NCBI GenBank assembly: GCA_040398525.1
Contig: JBBATY010000012.1
Location: 1 to 64,000, forward strand
Source of the DNA: VFMC01 sp040398525
Lineage (GTDB): Bacteria; Actinomycetota; Acidimicrobiia; Acidimicrobiales; Ilumatobacteraceae
Reading direction: 5' to 3'
DNA: 64,000 nucleotides
Position 1 is the stretch's first letter, and each line of letters begins with the position of its first letter. Positions 7,557-16,393 of this stretch are shown piece by piece. The notes under the pieces were generated by a model, which was given only the letters and a program-made list of their open reading frames with translations, was not told the origin of the DNA and made no database searches. Made by a program: the position numbers and the translations under genes.

Positions 7557-8434
7557 ATGCGCTCCAGTTCGGCTCCGTCGAACAGCGCGGCCATGCCGAG
7601 ATCGGCCGCGTCGGTGTTGAGATCGTCCGCTGTGGGTGCAACGCACGGTCGGCTGGCGGCCTCGACGATGGGGCGCAGCAGGCGGGCGTCGCTCGAGGAG
7701 TTGAGGAACAGCTGCGGATTGGACAGCACGAACGCCACCGCTCGGTCGAGCGCGGGCCCCGCCGGAAGTGGTTGATACCAGGCGAAGTGTGGCTCGTCGG
7801 AGTCGGTCGGCCATCGGCGCCGAGCGACCGACTTGATCGTCTGCACGGCCACCCCGCGGGCGGCGCACCGTTCGAGCAGCGTCGCCACGTCGGCGCCATA
7901 GGAGCCCTGGCCGAGCATGAGGTGGTTGTACGGCAGCAGCACCGAGTCGAAGGGGAAGCGCTCGAGGCTGCGCAGGTGCATCGCGGCGATCCGTGTGCCG
8001 TGCCCGGTGACTCCGATGAAGCGCACCAGGCCCTCGTCGCGGGCGCGCACCATGGCCTCGACCGCGCCACCCGGTCCGTGCGCCACTTCCCACTCGTCCG
8101 GCTCGACGAGGTTGTGGAGTTGGATCAGGTCGACGTGGTCGACCCCCATGCGCAGCAGCGATCGTTCGAGCTCGGCCCGTGCTGCGTCGCCGCGGCGAGC
8201 GCCGGTCTTGGTGGCGAGGAACACCTCGTGTCGATGCGCGGCGAGGAACGGGGCGAGCAGCTCCTCGGAGCGGCCGTACGACGCCGCGGTGTCGATGTGG
8301 TTGATTCCCAGCTCACGGACCATGGCCATCGTGCTGTCGGCACGGTCCTGGCTCATCGCGCCCAGGGCGGCGGCACCGAAGACGACCCGCGTCGACCGGT
8401 GCCCGGTCGATCCGAAGGGACGGAGCTCCAGCAC
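7553..8434 (-). CDS. Aldo/keto reductase
   Basis: The protein has 293 aa with the (beta/alpha)8 aldo/keto reductase pattern. The catalytic tetrad is visible: Asp48 and Tyr53 in HIDTAASYG, Lys76 in LATKTG and His107 in IQLHNL. It should reduce aldehydes or ketones with NADPH; the substrate is unknown. The GTG start lies 6 nt after the alcohol dehydrogenase stop, so both are one operon. Confidence 0.85.
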   Translation of the reverse strand: MLELRPFGSTGHRSTRVVFGAAALGAMSQDRADSTMAMVRELGINHIDTAASYGRSEELLAPFLAAHRHEVFLATKTGARRGDAARAELERSLLRMGVDHVDLIQLHNLVEPDEWEVAHGPGGAVEAMVRARDEGLVRFIGVTGHGTRIAAMHLRSLERFPFDSVLLPYNHLMLGQGSYGADVATLLERCAARGVAVQTIKSVARRRWPTDSDEPHFAWYQPLPAGPALDRAVAFVLSNPQLFLNSSSDARLLRPIVEAASRPCVAPTADDLNTDAADLGMAALFDGAELERI

Positions 8435-8440
8435 GACAGA

Positions 8441-9538
8441 TCAGCCGAACGTGAGCACGGGCTTGATCACGGTGCCGCTGGCGCTCGCCGCCTCGGCCTC
8501 GTTGATCTGCTCGATCGGGTAGGTGGTGATCAGCTCGTCGTAGGGGAATGCGCCCTCGGCATTCAGCCGGGCCAGGTGCGGGATGAACTCCCGTGGCGTC
8601 GAGTCACCTTCCATCACGCCGGTGATCGTGCGTCCGCTGATCATCGAGATGAAGTTCAGGCTCAGCTCGCCGAAGCCGACGCCGGCGAGCGCCAGCGTGC
8701 CCACGGTGTTGAGCGCGTCGTGGCTCGCCCGCACGACAGCGGCGTTCCCGGTCGTGTCGAAGGCATAGTCGGCGCCGCGGCCGGTGATCGACATGATCTG
8801 GGCGGTGATCTCCTGCGGCGATCCGCTCACGGCGTGGGTCGCTCCGAAGCGGGTGGCGAGCTCGAGCCGGCTGGCATGGCGGTCGACGGCGATGATCGTG
8901 CCGGCGCCGACCACCTTGGCGGCCATCACGGCGCTGAGGCCGAGGGCTCCGGCGCCGGTGACGACCAGGCTCGAGCCGGCCTCCACCCCCAAGGTGTTCA
9001 TCACCGCGCCCGCACCGGTCTGGATCCCGCATCCGAGCGGGCCGAGCTTGGTGAGATCGAGCGTCGGGTCGACCTTCACGACCGACTGCTCGGCGACGAT
9101 CGTGTGCGATGCGAACGACGACTGGCCGAAGAAGTGCGACCCGACGCGAGCTCCCTGCGCGTCGGTGAAGACCGAGGTCCCGTCGGGGCGGCCGCCCGAC
9201 ATGTTGTGCAGGCTGAAGTCGAAGCAGTAGGGGAGACGGCCCTTGGCGCACGCCGGACATGCGCCACAGGAGTTGAACGACAGCACCACGTGGTCGCCCG
9301 GGGCCACATGGGTGACGGCGCTGCCGACGGCCTCGACGACGCCGGCACCTTCGTGGCCGTAGACCTGCGGCCCACCGAAGAACTCGGGAGGCAGCTCGCG
9401 GCTCAGCAGGTCGGTGTGGCACATCCCGGCCGCCACGACCCTGACCACGACCTCGTTGGCGTTCGGCTCGGCGAGGTCGAGCTCTTCGACCGAGAACGGT
9501 CCGTTGCCTGTCCGCAGGACTGCTGCTGTCACCTTCAT
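8441..9538 (-). CDS. Zinc-dependent alcohol dehydrogenase (class III / aryl-alcohol type)
   Basis: The protein has 365 aa. Catalytic zinc ligands Cys40, His62 and Glu63 (GHEGAG) and the structural zinc cysteines 91, 94, 97 and 105 are all present, followed by the NAD-binding GAGALGLSAV loop. The PLGCGIQTGAGAVMNTL segment is typical of aryl-alcohol and formaldehyde dehydrogenase relatives. The ATG at 9538 was chosen for its AAGGGGA ribosome site. A longer frame would add a Gly/Arg-rich tail not found in the family. It oxidises an alcohol or aldehyde with NAD and heads a three-gene operon with the reductase. Confidence 0.87.
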   Translation of the reverse strand: MKVTAAVLRTGNGPFSVEELDLAEPNANEVVVRVVAAGMCHTDLLSRELPPEFFGGPQVYGHEGAGVVEAVGSAVTHVAPGDHVVLSFNSCGACPACAKGRLPYCFDFSLHNMSGGRPDGTSVFTDAQGARVGSHFFGQSSFASHTIVAEQSVVKVDPTLDLTKLGPLGCGIQTGAGAVMNTLGVEAGSSLVVTGAGALGLSAVMAAKVVGAGTIIAVDRHASRLELATRFGATHAVSGSPQEITAQIMSITGRGADYAFDTTGNAAVVRASHDALNTVGTLALAGVGFGELSLNFISMISGRTITGVMEGDSTPREFIPHLARLNAEGAFPYDELITTYPIEQINEAEAASASGTVIKPVLTFG

Positions 9539-9736
9539 CGTGGTCCCCTTGTTCGTTCGACGGGCGCTGCCGCCATTGTGCACCCTCCGACGCCGGCAGT
9601 CGTCAGCCGGGCAGTGCTCAGCACCTCCTGCCCCGACGCAGGCCGCGTCGCTGTGCCAGGCTTGGTCGGGTCGCAGCGGTGCTCAGACCGCAGCAGTTCG
9701 CGGCCGTGGCCGGACCACCACCATGAGGAGATCGCA

Positions 9737-9763
9737 GTGACCGACAGCTGGGGCCGATCGTGA
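9737..9763 (+). CDS. Possible 8-codon leader ORF with a strong ribosome site
   Basis: GTG at 9737 follows GAGGAG by 6 nt and encodes VTDSWGRS. Its stop overlaps the GTG of the next gene (GTGA), which itself has no ribosome site. This looks like a coupling leader. Confidence 0.35.
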   Translation: MTDSWGRS

Positions 9764-10494
9764 CCGAGGACGACAGCGCCGCAGCCGTCGAGGTGAGCGC
9801 GGACGCCGCAGTCGACCCGGACGACGCGACGCCCGGCCGTTCGGGCATCGTCGGTGCCCTGATCGTCGCTGCGGCCGTGGTGCTCGCGGCGATCGGCCTG
9901 GCCGTGGTGCCCTCCATCGACCTCTCGCTCGACGGCAGCTCGTCGGACGCCGACACCACACTGCCGACAACGACGGCGGTGCCCGATGCCTGCAGCGAGG
10001 CTCACACGGCCCACAACGTGGCCATGTGGGACCCGACGATGGCCGACGAGATGCTCGAGACCGGCTGCCCGTGGCCCTACGAGCCATTCATGACCCCGAC
10101 CGACGGTGGTGAGCAGAACCCGAACCTGGCCGCTCCCTTCGAGCCCCGTCTCTACAGTGAGCTGTGGGACGCCGTGCAGGAGGCCGACTTCGGTGTCTGC
10201 GCCGTAGCTGCGCTTGCCGAGCCGTCCGGTGACGGGTTCGTGTTCGGCTTCCGCTACGAGGTTCGGCCAGGAGGCTGCGAGGAGGGCGAGCAGGTGGCGG
10301 AGCTGGTCGTGCGCGAGCACGTCACGCGCGCCTGGCGTGATGCTGCTGCGGCCGTACTCGGCGCCGAGGGACCGGTCCTCGTGCTCGGCCGCTGGACCTT
10401 CACCGTCGAGAACGCGACCGACTTCGCGGCCAACCGTCTGTTCGAGGCCCTGGTCGCGCTCGGTGCGGTGACCGCAGGCGGCCCGACCGGCTGA
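9760..10494 (+). CDS. Uncharacterised single-pass membrane protein
   Basis: The protein has 244 aa: an acidic cytoplasmic tail (residues 1-27), one hydrophobic segment at about 28-50, a Thr/Ser-rich linker, then an extracytoplasmic domain of about 170 residues with five cysteines that could form disulfides (DACSEAH, ETGCPWPYEP, FGVCAV, PGGCEEG). No known family was recognised. The GTG start lacks a ribosome site and overlaps a short leader ORF by GTGA. It is followed by an SGNH hydrolase gene in the same direction, 107 nt away, which has its own ribosome site. Confidence 0.65.
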   Translation: MTEDDSAAAVEVSADAAVDPDDATPGRSGIVGALIVAAAVVLAAIGLAVVPSIDLSLDGSSSDADTTLPTTTAVPDACSEAHTAHNVAMWDPTMADEMLETGCPWPYEPFMTPTDGGEQNPNLAAPFEPRLYSELWDAVQEADFGVCAVAALAEPSGDGFVFGFRYEVRPGGCEEGEQVAELVVREHVTRAWRDAAAAVLGAEGPVLVLGRWTFTVENATDFAANRLFEALVALGAVTAGGPTG

Positions 10495-10601
10495 GCCGAA
10501 CGGCTCGGCGGTGACCTGACGGATCGCCCGTTCGCCGGACAATCCGAACCGACCACCATTGTGGTCGCGTCCAGAACCCGCCCACATCCCTCGAGGAGAC
10601 G

Positions 10602-12632
10602 ATGAGCCGTCGCCGATCGGTCCGCCTTCGGGCGATCGTCGCAGCTGCGACTGCGGCGCTGTTCGGCGCGCTCGCAGTGACGGCCACAACCGGTGCGACA
10701 GCGCTCGGCGCCGCTCCACCCGTGCCGGTCCCACCCACGACGGCGCCCCCGTCGAGCGGCCAGGGAGTGGTCGAGACCACGATCCCGACCATCGGGCCCT
10801 ACGGTGGGATTGCCCTGGTGGGCGATTCGCTGCTGGTCGGCTCGTCGCTCGAGACCAACGGCTGGGGGCCGTCTGTCGCCCGGCTCTTGGTCGATCGCGG
10901 CTGGGGACCGGTACGGACTCGGGCCGGGGTCGGGTTCCAGACCGGCCGGACGCTGCCCTCCACCTCGACCGCGAACCTCGGGACCTGGCTGTACCAGCAG
11001 CGTTTGGATGGTTTCGACCCGGCGGTGGTGCTCGTCAACCTCGGGACCAACGACATCAACTCCTGCAGGGGCTCGTCGGCCTGCGCGTTCGCCAACATCC
11101 GTCACCTGATGGACATCATCGGCCCGGACCGCCAGGTGTGGTGGTCGATGATCTCCGTGCCCGACCCCGATCGCGAGAAGACCTGGAACGACGCCCTCCG
11201 CGCTGTGGCGACCCAGCGCTCGAACCTGGTGCTCTGGGACTGGCCCGAGGTGCAGGCCTCCCAGCAGGTGACCATGGCGCCGGACGGCATCCACCTCCAG
11301 GGCGCGTCGGCATACCGGCAGCGCAGCGTGCTGATCGCCGAGGATGTGACGGCGCGGCTCGGGACGACCCGGAGCGACTCGGTCCCGATGCCGACCCCGA
11401 CTGTCACTGCTCCGACCACCTCCGAGCCGGCGACGACGTCGACCACCTCGACGACCACGACCACGACCACGACCACCGTCGCGCCGGCTGCGACGACCAC
11501 CACGACCACGGTTCCGGCGTCGACCACCACGACCTCGACGACCACGACGACCACGCTTCCGGAACCGTTCACCCCCGACCTGCCCGAAGCCTCCGAGCCG
11601 CTGTTCTACCGAGCGATCGAGCCGCGTCGGCTCGTCGACACGCGCGTCGAAGGAGCGCGGCTCGGCAGTGGAATCACCCTGGTCGTCGACCTCGGTCAGG
11701 TCGCGCCGGACCTCGGCGACGTTGCTGCCGTGGTTGTGAACGTCGCCAGCGTCGATGCCCGTGGCGCGGGCCATCTCACGGTGTGGCCGTGCGGAACCGA
11801 TCGACCGGCGACGTCGACGCTCAATGTCGATGTCGACTCGGTGCGTTCGGCGCAGACGATCGCCGCGTTGGGCCGCGACGACGAGCTGTGCGTGTTCGCG
11901 AGCGTTGCCACCGATGTCCTGGTCGACCTCCAGGGGGTGTTCAGCGAGGGATCCGGCGACCGCTTCGACCCGCTGCTGCCCGCCCGGGTGCTCGACACCC
12001 GGCAGACCGGCCGCAAGCGGCTGCTCACGCTGGCGGCACCGGAGGGTGTGTCGGCGGTTGCCATGACGATCACCGTGACCGGCGGCGCACGACCGGGTTT
12101 CCTGACCGCCTACGGGTGCACCGATGCGCCCCCGCTCGCGTCGACGGTGAACTGGGAGGCCTTCGAGACGGTGGCTGGCGCAGCCTTCGCTCCGGTGGGC
12201 CAGTCCGGCCTGGTGTGCCTGGCGACCAGCAGCGACGTCGATGTCGTCGTCGACGTCACGGGCACGTTCTCGCCGGGTGGGCGCCTGAGGTTCCGGCCGG
12301 TCACGCCGGCCAGGATGATCGACACACGCGACGGGGCGGGTGGCCGGGTCGAGCCGCTCGAGGCCGATCGGTCGATGAGCGCCATCGCGGCGCCATCCGA
12401 CGCGTCGGCGGTGTCGGGGACCTTGACCCTCGTGGCTCCGGCACGCGACGGCTACCTGACAGCCACGGTCTGTGGGTCCCCTCCGGGCAAGACCTCGTCG
12501 GTGAACGCCGAGCGGGGCGGGGTGATGGCGAGCGGGGTCACAGTCGCCCTCTCGGCAGGCGGAGAGCTGTGCATCCACGCCCACGCATCGTCGGACGTGC
12601 TGTTCGACGTGACGGGGTGGTGGTCCGAGTGA
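10602..12632 (+). CDS. Secreted SGNH/GDSL hydrolase with three C-terminal DTR repeats
   Basis: The protein has 676 aa. Residues 1-38 are a signal peptide with an Arg-rich start. Residues about 66-255 are an SGNH hydrolase: nucleophile motif GDSL at 74-77, GTND at 148-151 and a terminal DGIH motif, so Ser, Gly, Asn and His blocks are complete. A Thr-rich linker (about 270-322) leads to three repeats of about 110 aa starting near residues 334, 451 and 561. Each opens with a Pro-x-Arg-x-x-Asp-Thr-Arg motif (RRLVDTR, RVLDTR, RMIDTR) and ends with a Phe- or Trp-containing strand such as DVTGWWSE. The enzyme probably removes ester groups from a polysaccharide or lipid outside the cell, with the repeats binding a surface. 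An ATG with GAGGAG was chosen. Confidence 0.85.
   Translation: MSRRRSVRLRAIVAAATAALFGALAVTATTGATALGAAPPVPVPPTTAPPSSGQGVVETTIPTIGPYGGIALVGDSLLVGSSLETNGWGPSVARLLVDRGWGPVRTRAGVGFQTGRTLPSTSTANLGTWLYQQRLDGFDPAVVLVNLGTNDINSCRGSSACAFANIRHLMDIIGPDRQVWWSMISVPDPDREKTWNDALRAVATQRSNLVLWDWPEVQASQQVTMAPDGIHLQGASAYRQRSVLIAEDVTARLGTTRSDSVPMPTPTVTAPTTSEPATTSTTSTTTTTTTTTVAPAATTTTTTVPASTTTTSTTTTTTLPEPFTPDLPEASEPLFYRAIEPRRLVDTRVEGARLGSGITLVVDLGQVAPDLGDVAAVVVNVASVDARGAGHLTVWPCGTDRPATSTLNVDVDSVRSAQTIAALGRDDELCVFASVATDVLVDLQGVFSEGSGDRFDPLLPARVLDTRQTGRKRLLTLAAPEGVSAVAMTITVTGGARPGFLTAYGCTDAPPLASTVNWEAFETVAGAAFAPVGQSGLVCLATSSDVDVVVDVTGTFSPGGRLRFRPVTPARMIDTRDGAGGRVEPLEADRSMSAIAAPSDASAVSGTLTLVAPARDGYLTATVCGSPPGKTSSVNAERGGVMASGVTVALSAGGELCIHAHASSDVLFDVTGWWSE
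11413..11568 (+). repeat. Thr-rich low-complexity tract (ACC/ACG runs)
   Basis: Degenerate tandem ACG and ACC codons encode a Thr-rich hinge between the hydrolase and its repeat domains. The tract is prone to slippage and misassembly. Confidence 0.8.
11601..12629 (+). repeat. Three tandem protein repeats of about 110 codons
   Basis: The units run about 11601-11948, 11949-12275 and 12276-12629. All share an N-terminal Asp-Thr-Arg motif, a central strand with Thr and Val, one or two cysteines and a closing Asp-Val-x-Gly segment, while the DNA is clearly diverged between units. Confidence 0.75.
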
Positions 12633-12639
12633 GGATCGC

Positions 12640-13428
12640 TCACGAGTGGCGGTCGAGGCGCGCCGCAGGGTCCTGCGCGTAGAAGTCGGCGAGCGCCAGG
12701 TACAACTCGGGGTGCTCGCGACGCAGGTCGAGGGGCATCGAGAAGAATGTCTCGGTGGCGACGGCGAAGAACTCGCCCGGGTCGGTCCCGGCGTAGTCGC
12801 GCAGCACGGCGTCGTCGTGTCGACGCACCTGCTGGTAGACGGTGTCGCAGACCTCGACGAACCGGTCGCGACGGGCCGGCTCCGGGATCGGCGGTGTCCC
12901 GTCGACGATGCCATCGAGCATGTCGAGCTGGTGCGCGAACTCGTGGAGCACGACGTTCTGCCCGCGGGCCGGGTGCCGGGCCTCGTAGGCGACGGTCGAC
13001 CAGGCGAGCAACACGGGTCCCCGGTGGTGAGCTTGGCCGGACACGGCCATTCGCTCGTCGCTCACCAACCCTGAGCCGGTGGCGCCGACTGTCCGCGAGC
13101 CGTGGAGCATCACCGTGCCGCGGTGGACGATGATCGACTGCACATTGGCGTACAGGTCGACGTCGGGCGCCTCGTCGAAGCCGAGCAGCAGCAGGCTCGC
13201 CTGCGCGGCGACGAGCACGCGGACCTCGTCGGTGACGGCGAAGCCCTTGGCGGCCTCGAAACGACGGTCGAGCAGGAAGGCCGTGGTGAGCCGCTCGAGG
13301 CGGGACCGTTCGAGCTCGTCGAAGGTCGGCCAGAGGCCCCACCGACGCTCGAGGACCCGCCGCCACGCCTCGGAGAACGGGGCGTCGAGGGCGCGGCGGC
13401 GTCGTCGCCATGGTGTCTCGAACCGCAT
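12640..13428 (-). CDS. MtfA-like zinc metallopeptidase (M90 family)
   Basis: The protein has 262 aa, the normal size of the MtfA/DUF980 family. The zinc motif HEFAH is at residues 162-166 within NVVLHEFAHQLDMLDG, and the later ATETFFSMP segment holds the likely third ligand Glu. In E. coli MtfA binds the Mlc repressor and has aminopeptidase activity. The role in actinobacteria is not settled. The N-terminus is basic (WRRRRRAL) without a signal peptide. It ends 8 nt from the convergent SGNH hydrolase gene and is divergent from the acyltransferase gene. Confidence 0.85.
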   Translation of the reverse strand: MRFETPWRRRRRALDAPFSEAWRRVLERRWGLWPTFDELERSRLERLTTAFLLDRRFEAAKGFAVTDEVRVLVAAQASLLLLGFDEAPDVDLYANVQSIIVHRGTVMLHGSRTVGATGSGLVSDERMAVSGQAHHRGPVLLAWSTVAYEARHPARGQNVVLHEFAHQLDMLDGIVDGTPPIPEPARRDRFVEVCDTVYQQVRRHDDAVLRDYAGTDPGEFFAVATETFFSMPLDLRREHPELYLALADFYAQDPAARLDRHS

Positions 13429-13466
13429 CGCTCCAGTGTCTCCTCGGTGCCGGCTGCCTGCGGCAC

Positions 13467-13472
13467 TAGTGT
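13467..13472 (+). promoter_or_regulatory. -10 box TAGTGT for a leaderless start
   Basis: TAGTGT ends 7 nt before the ATG at 13480, and no ribosome site is present. Confidence 0.6.
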
Positions 13473-13479
13473 GCCGCCG

Positions 13480-14628
13480 ATGGCCGCTCGCCCGACCGAT
13501 CGCCTGCTCGCCGAACGGCGCGACGTCAGCAGGAATGTGCCGTATCTCGCCGGGGTCGACCATCTGCGGGGCCTGGCAGCGGTGTTGATGGTGGTCTATC
13601 ACGGGTACCAGCAGCTGAGCGGTCGGGTCTTCGTCCGGGCGTCGAACCCGGCCGAGGCCGTCATCCTCGAGGGCCACACTGCTGTGGCGCTGTTCATGGT
13701 GCTGAGTGGGTTCGTCTTCACCTACGGAGCGCTCGGCCACGAACTGCACACGCCGACGTTCCTGCGCAACCGTCTGCTGCGGATCCTGCCGATGTACGTC
13801 CTCGTCGTCGCTCTGGCGATGTACACCAGCCCGACCGGCTACACCTTCGACGGGCTCCTCCAGCTGTTCACCCTCCAGGGCACCCCGCCGATCGCTTCCG
13901 CCGACCTCGGGCCCTTCGGTGCGCTGCTGTGGACCATCTCGGTCGAGTTCACCTTCTACCTGCTCTTCCCGTTCCTGCTCCGCTTCCTCCACACCTACGG
14001 CCCCCGCTACCTGCTGGGCCTCGTGGCGACGATGGTGGTGCTGCGCCTGCTGGCCCACGGCGTGAACCCGGAAGCGACCCGCGACCTCGCCTACTGGACG
14101 ATCATCGGTCGGCTCGACCAGTTCCTGCTCGGCATGTTCATCGGGTGGATCGTCGTCCGCCGCTCGCCGGTGGTGGCTGCCGGCCGGGCCTGGCTCGCGG
14201 TGCTGCTGTCGAGCATCGCCGTCGTCGTGGCGCTCGAACTGTTCAACCGCAACGGCAGCTGGTACTCGACCGCCTCGTGGAAGGCGCTCTGGCCGACCGC
14301 CGAGGGCGTCGTCTGGGCTGCGTTCGTGATCTCCTGGCTCCTGGTCGCCCGCACCGTGCCGGCAGGTGTGTCGCGCTGGTTGGTGCTGCCGGGGATCGTC
14401 AGCTACTCGGCCTACCTCCTGCACTACGCCATCGTCGTAGCGCTGATCGACCGCGAGCCCATCGGATTCGCCGGTTCGGGGCCCGGGAACGCGCTGCTCA
14501 ACACAGTGGTGATCATCCTCCCGGCGACGATCGCGCTCGCCGCGCTCACCTACTCGATGGTGGAGCGGCCGTTCATGCAGATGCGCCGTCGGTACCTCGA
14601 CGATGGCGCTCCGGATCGTCCGGGGTGA
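13480..14628 (+). CDS. Acyltransferase family 3 membrane protein
   Basis: The protein has 382 aa with about ten hydrophobic segments. The family signature is clear: GVDHLRGLAAVLMVVYHG at the N-terminus with the conserved His, then FMVLSGFVFTYG, RNRLLRILPMYV and WTISVEFTFYLLFPFLL. Such proteins acylate sugars or peptidoglycan at the membrane, for example O-antigen or exopolysaccharide acetylation. The start is fixed by a TAGTGT box 7 nt upstream. Its end overlaps the convergent TIGR03792-like gene by 56 nt. Confidence 0.87.
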   Translation: MAARPTDRLLAERRDVSRNVPYLAGVDHLRGLAAVLMVVYHGYQQLSGRVFVRASNPAEAVILEGHTAVALFMVLSGFVFTYGALGHELHTPTFLRNRLLRILPMYVLVVALAMYTSPTGYTFDGLLQLFTLQGTPPIASADLGPFGALLWTISVEFTFYLLFPFLLRFLHTYGPRYLLGLVATMVVLRLLAHGVNPEATRDLAYWTIIGRLDQFLLGMFIGWIVVRRSPVVAAGRAWLAVLLSSIAVVVALELFNRNGSWYSTASWKALWPTAEGVVWAAFVISWLLVARTVPAGVSRWLVLPGIVSYSAYLLHYAIVVALIDREPIGFAGSGPGNALLNTVVIILPATIALAALTYSMVERPFMQMRRRYLDDGAPDRPG

Positions 14629-14932
14629 CGTGCACGGTCTCGCGATACGCCAGCGCATGGGCGCCCATTGCGTCGTGGGTGGCCGCCAGTAGGTCGGCGT
14701 CGATCGACATCCACAGAGACCTGTCCGACCAGCGGACGATCACCTGGATCTCGACGGTGGGCGGCGGGTTCGTCGCGGCAGGGTCGGCATCGGTGATCCA
14801 GACCTCTTTGCCGAGGTAGCCGGGCTGCACAGCGAGGACCGGGTCCCACGTGACGGCGTCGGTCAGCAACCAGTCGTCGAGGTGCTCGCGCAGCACGGTG
14901 AAGGTGAGTTGCTCGATGATCACGGTGGTCAC
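14573..14932 (-). CDS. TIGR03792-like ABM-fold protein
   Basis: About 119 aa. The pattern VIIEQLTFTV, PVLAVQPGYLGKEVWI and IQVIVRWSDRSLWMSI agrees with TIGR03792, a family first noted in cyanobacteria and resembling the antibiotic-monooxygenase fold. No catalytic role is known. The start is uncertain: GTG at 14932 or 14923, or a longer frame from 14995. The C-terminal 17 or so residues lie opposite the end of the acyltransferase gene and are atypical for the family. Confidence 0.65.
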   Translation of the reverse strand: MTTVIIEQLTFTVLREHLDDWLLTDAVTWDPVLAVQPGYLGKEVWITDADPAATNPPPTVEIQVIVRWSDRSLWMSIDADLLAATHDAMGAHALAYRETVHVTPDDPERHRRGTDGASA

Positions 14933-15027
14933 ATCCTCGACGTCGATGCCAATCAGCAGAGAAGTGCCACGTCGGACCCTCGGTTCTCGTCGCACATCCT
15001 AACGAACCCTGGGTGACCGGCAGCGGC

Positions 15028-15033
15028 TACGGT
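15028..15033 (+). promoter_or_regulatory. -10 box TACGGT
   Basis: TACGGT ends 7 nt before a GTG (15041) in frame with the binding protein, so the transcript may be leaderless. If translation starts at 15077 instead, the leader would be about 35 nt. Confidence 0.5.
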
Positions 15034-15040
15034 GTGCCGG

Positions 15041-16393
15041 GTGCCGGGGGGCGCACAGAACGTGGGGGGTGTCGTGGTGACTCGACGAGGGTTCGCAGCC
15101 GTGACGGGTGTGGTGGCGATGGGCCTGCTGGCCGTGGCATGCACCGAGCCGGCAGAGGATGCGGTCTCGACCACCGCGCCACCGGCCACGACCGCTGCAC
15201 CGGCGAGCACCGCTCCCACCGACACGACGGTGCCGAGCGACACCACGGCGCCGACGACGGCGCCGCCCTCGACGATCGCGCCGCCGAGCGGGGAGCCCTT
15301 CGTCGTCGGAGTGGTCAACACCGAGGGTGCACCCGGCCTCGACTTCCCCGAGTTCGCCAACGCGTTCCGCGCCGCGGCCGCCCTGGCGAATGCCGAGCTG
15401 GGGGGCTTCGGCGGTCGACCCGTCGAGCTGGAGGTCTGCGTCGCCAAGGGCAGCCCCGAGTCGTCGCAGGCGTGCGCGCAAGAGCTCGCAGCGAAGGGCG
15501 TCGACCTGGCGATGATCGGGTTCGACATCTTCGTCGACTATCCGACCTTCGCTGCCGCTGGTATCCCGGTCATCGGCGCCGTTCCGATCCTTCCGCCGGA
15601 CTACTCGGCGGAGGCCATCTACATCACGGCCGGCAACCTGGTGGTGCAGGGCTCGACCGCCAACGCGATCACCAACCCGAAGTACCTCGGCCTCACCAAG
15701 GTGGCGATCATCGCCAACGACTCGGCGGCCACCGTGTCGGCGCTGGCCTCGCTCGAGCCGGCGCTGGCCAAGGGCGGTGCCACCGTGACGGTCATCAAGG
15801 GTGGGGAGAACGAAACCGACGCTGGCTTCCGCTCGCTGATGCAGCAGGCTGCGGCCACCGACCCGGAGGTGATCATCTCGATGTACGGCCAGGCCGGCTG
15901 TGTGGGCCTGATGCGCGCCCGGGTGGAGCTCGGCGTCGAGGCGCCGGGGTTCTCCACCACTGCCTGCCTCGGCGATGCCGTCATCGACGCAGTCGGCGAC
16001 GCAGCGGTCGGCTGGTACTTCGCCGGTGCCACGGGAGGTGCCGAGACCGAGGTCAGCATCCAGATGCGCAAGTGGGTGGGTGAGACCATCGGCGTCGCGC
16101 CCGACGATGTCGACCCGTTCGGGTTCACCTCGCTCGGCTGGCTCCAGGCGATGACCGTGCAACAGGTCGCTGCGGGCATCGGGCCGAGCGTCACCGGTCA
16201 GGCGATCTTCGACGCCTTCCGAGCCGGCACCGCCGTGCAGTGGGGGACCGATGACGTGCTGGCGTGCGGGTCGGTCCCGTCGCTGTCGGCCGTGTGCTCG
16301 TTCGCCATCCCGTTCGCCGAATACACCGCCGACGGCGCCGTCGCAGCGTTCGGCGGCGACAACATCTCGGCGCTCGACGTCCTCGAGGTATGA
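15041..16393 (+). CDS. ABC transporter substrate-binding lipoprotein, branched-chain amino acid (LivK) type
   Basis: About 450 aa. A signal peptide with lipobox LAVAC is followed by a Thr/Pro-rich linker and a type I periplasmic binding fold (FVVGVVNTEGAPGLDFPEF, then AELGGFGGRPVEL, and KVAIIANDSAATVSAL at the hinge). These proteins bind amino acids, amides or aromatic acids. Two starts are possible: GTG 15041, placed by the -10 box, or GTG 15077 after a G-run, which gives a more compact signal peptide. The stop overlaps the ATG of the permease gene (ATGA), so both products are made together. Confidence 0.85.
   Translation: MPGGAQNVGGVVVTRRGFAAVTGVVAMGLLAVACTEPAEDAVSTTAPPATTAAPASTAPTDTTVPSDTTAPTTAPPSTIAPPSGEPFVVGVVNTEGAPGLDFPEFANAFRAAAALANAELGGFGGRPVELEVCVAKGSPESSQACAQELAAKGVDLAMIGFDIFVDYPTFAAAGIPVIGAVPILPPDYSAEAIYITAGNLVVQGSTANAITNPKYLGLTKVAIIANDSAATVSALASLEPALAKGGATVTVIKGGENETDAGFRSLMQQAAATDPEVIISMYGQAGCVGLMRARVELGVEAPGFSTTACLGDAVIDAVGDAAVGWYFAGATGGAETEVSIQMRKWVGETIGVAPDDVDPFGFTSLGWLQAMTVQQVAAGIGPSVTGQAIFDAFRAGTAVQWGTDDVLACGSVPSLSAVCSFAIPFAEYTADGAVAAFGGDNISALDVLEV

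Noticed and set aside
10495..10525. Terminator after the membrane protein gene
   Set aside because: The stem GAGCC/GGCTC is only 5 bp with a 4-nt loop, too weak to call.
11413..11568. CRISPR-like or minisatellite array
   Set aside because: The repeats are degenerate ACC/ACG codons for a Thr-rich linker, without spacers.
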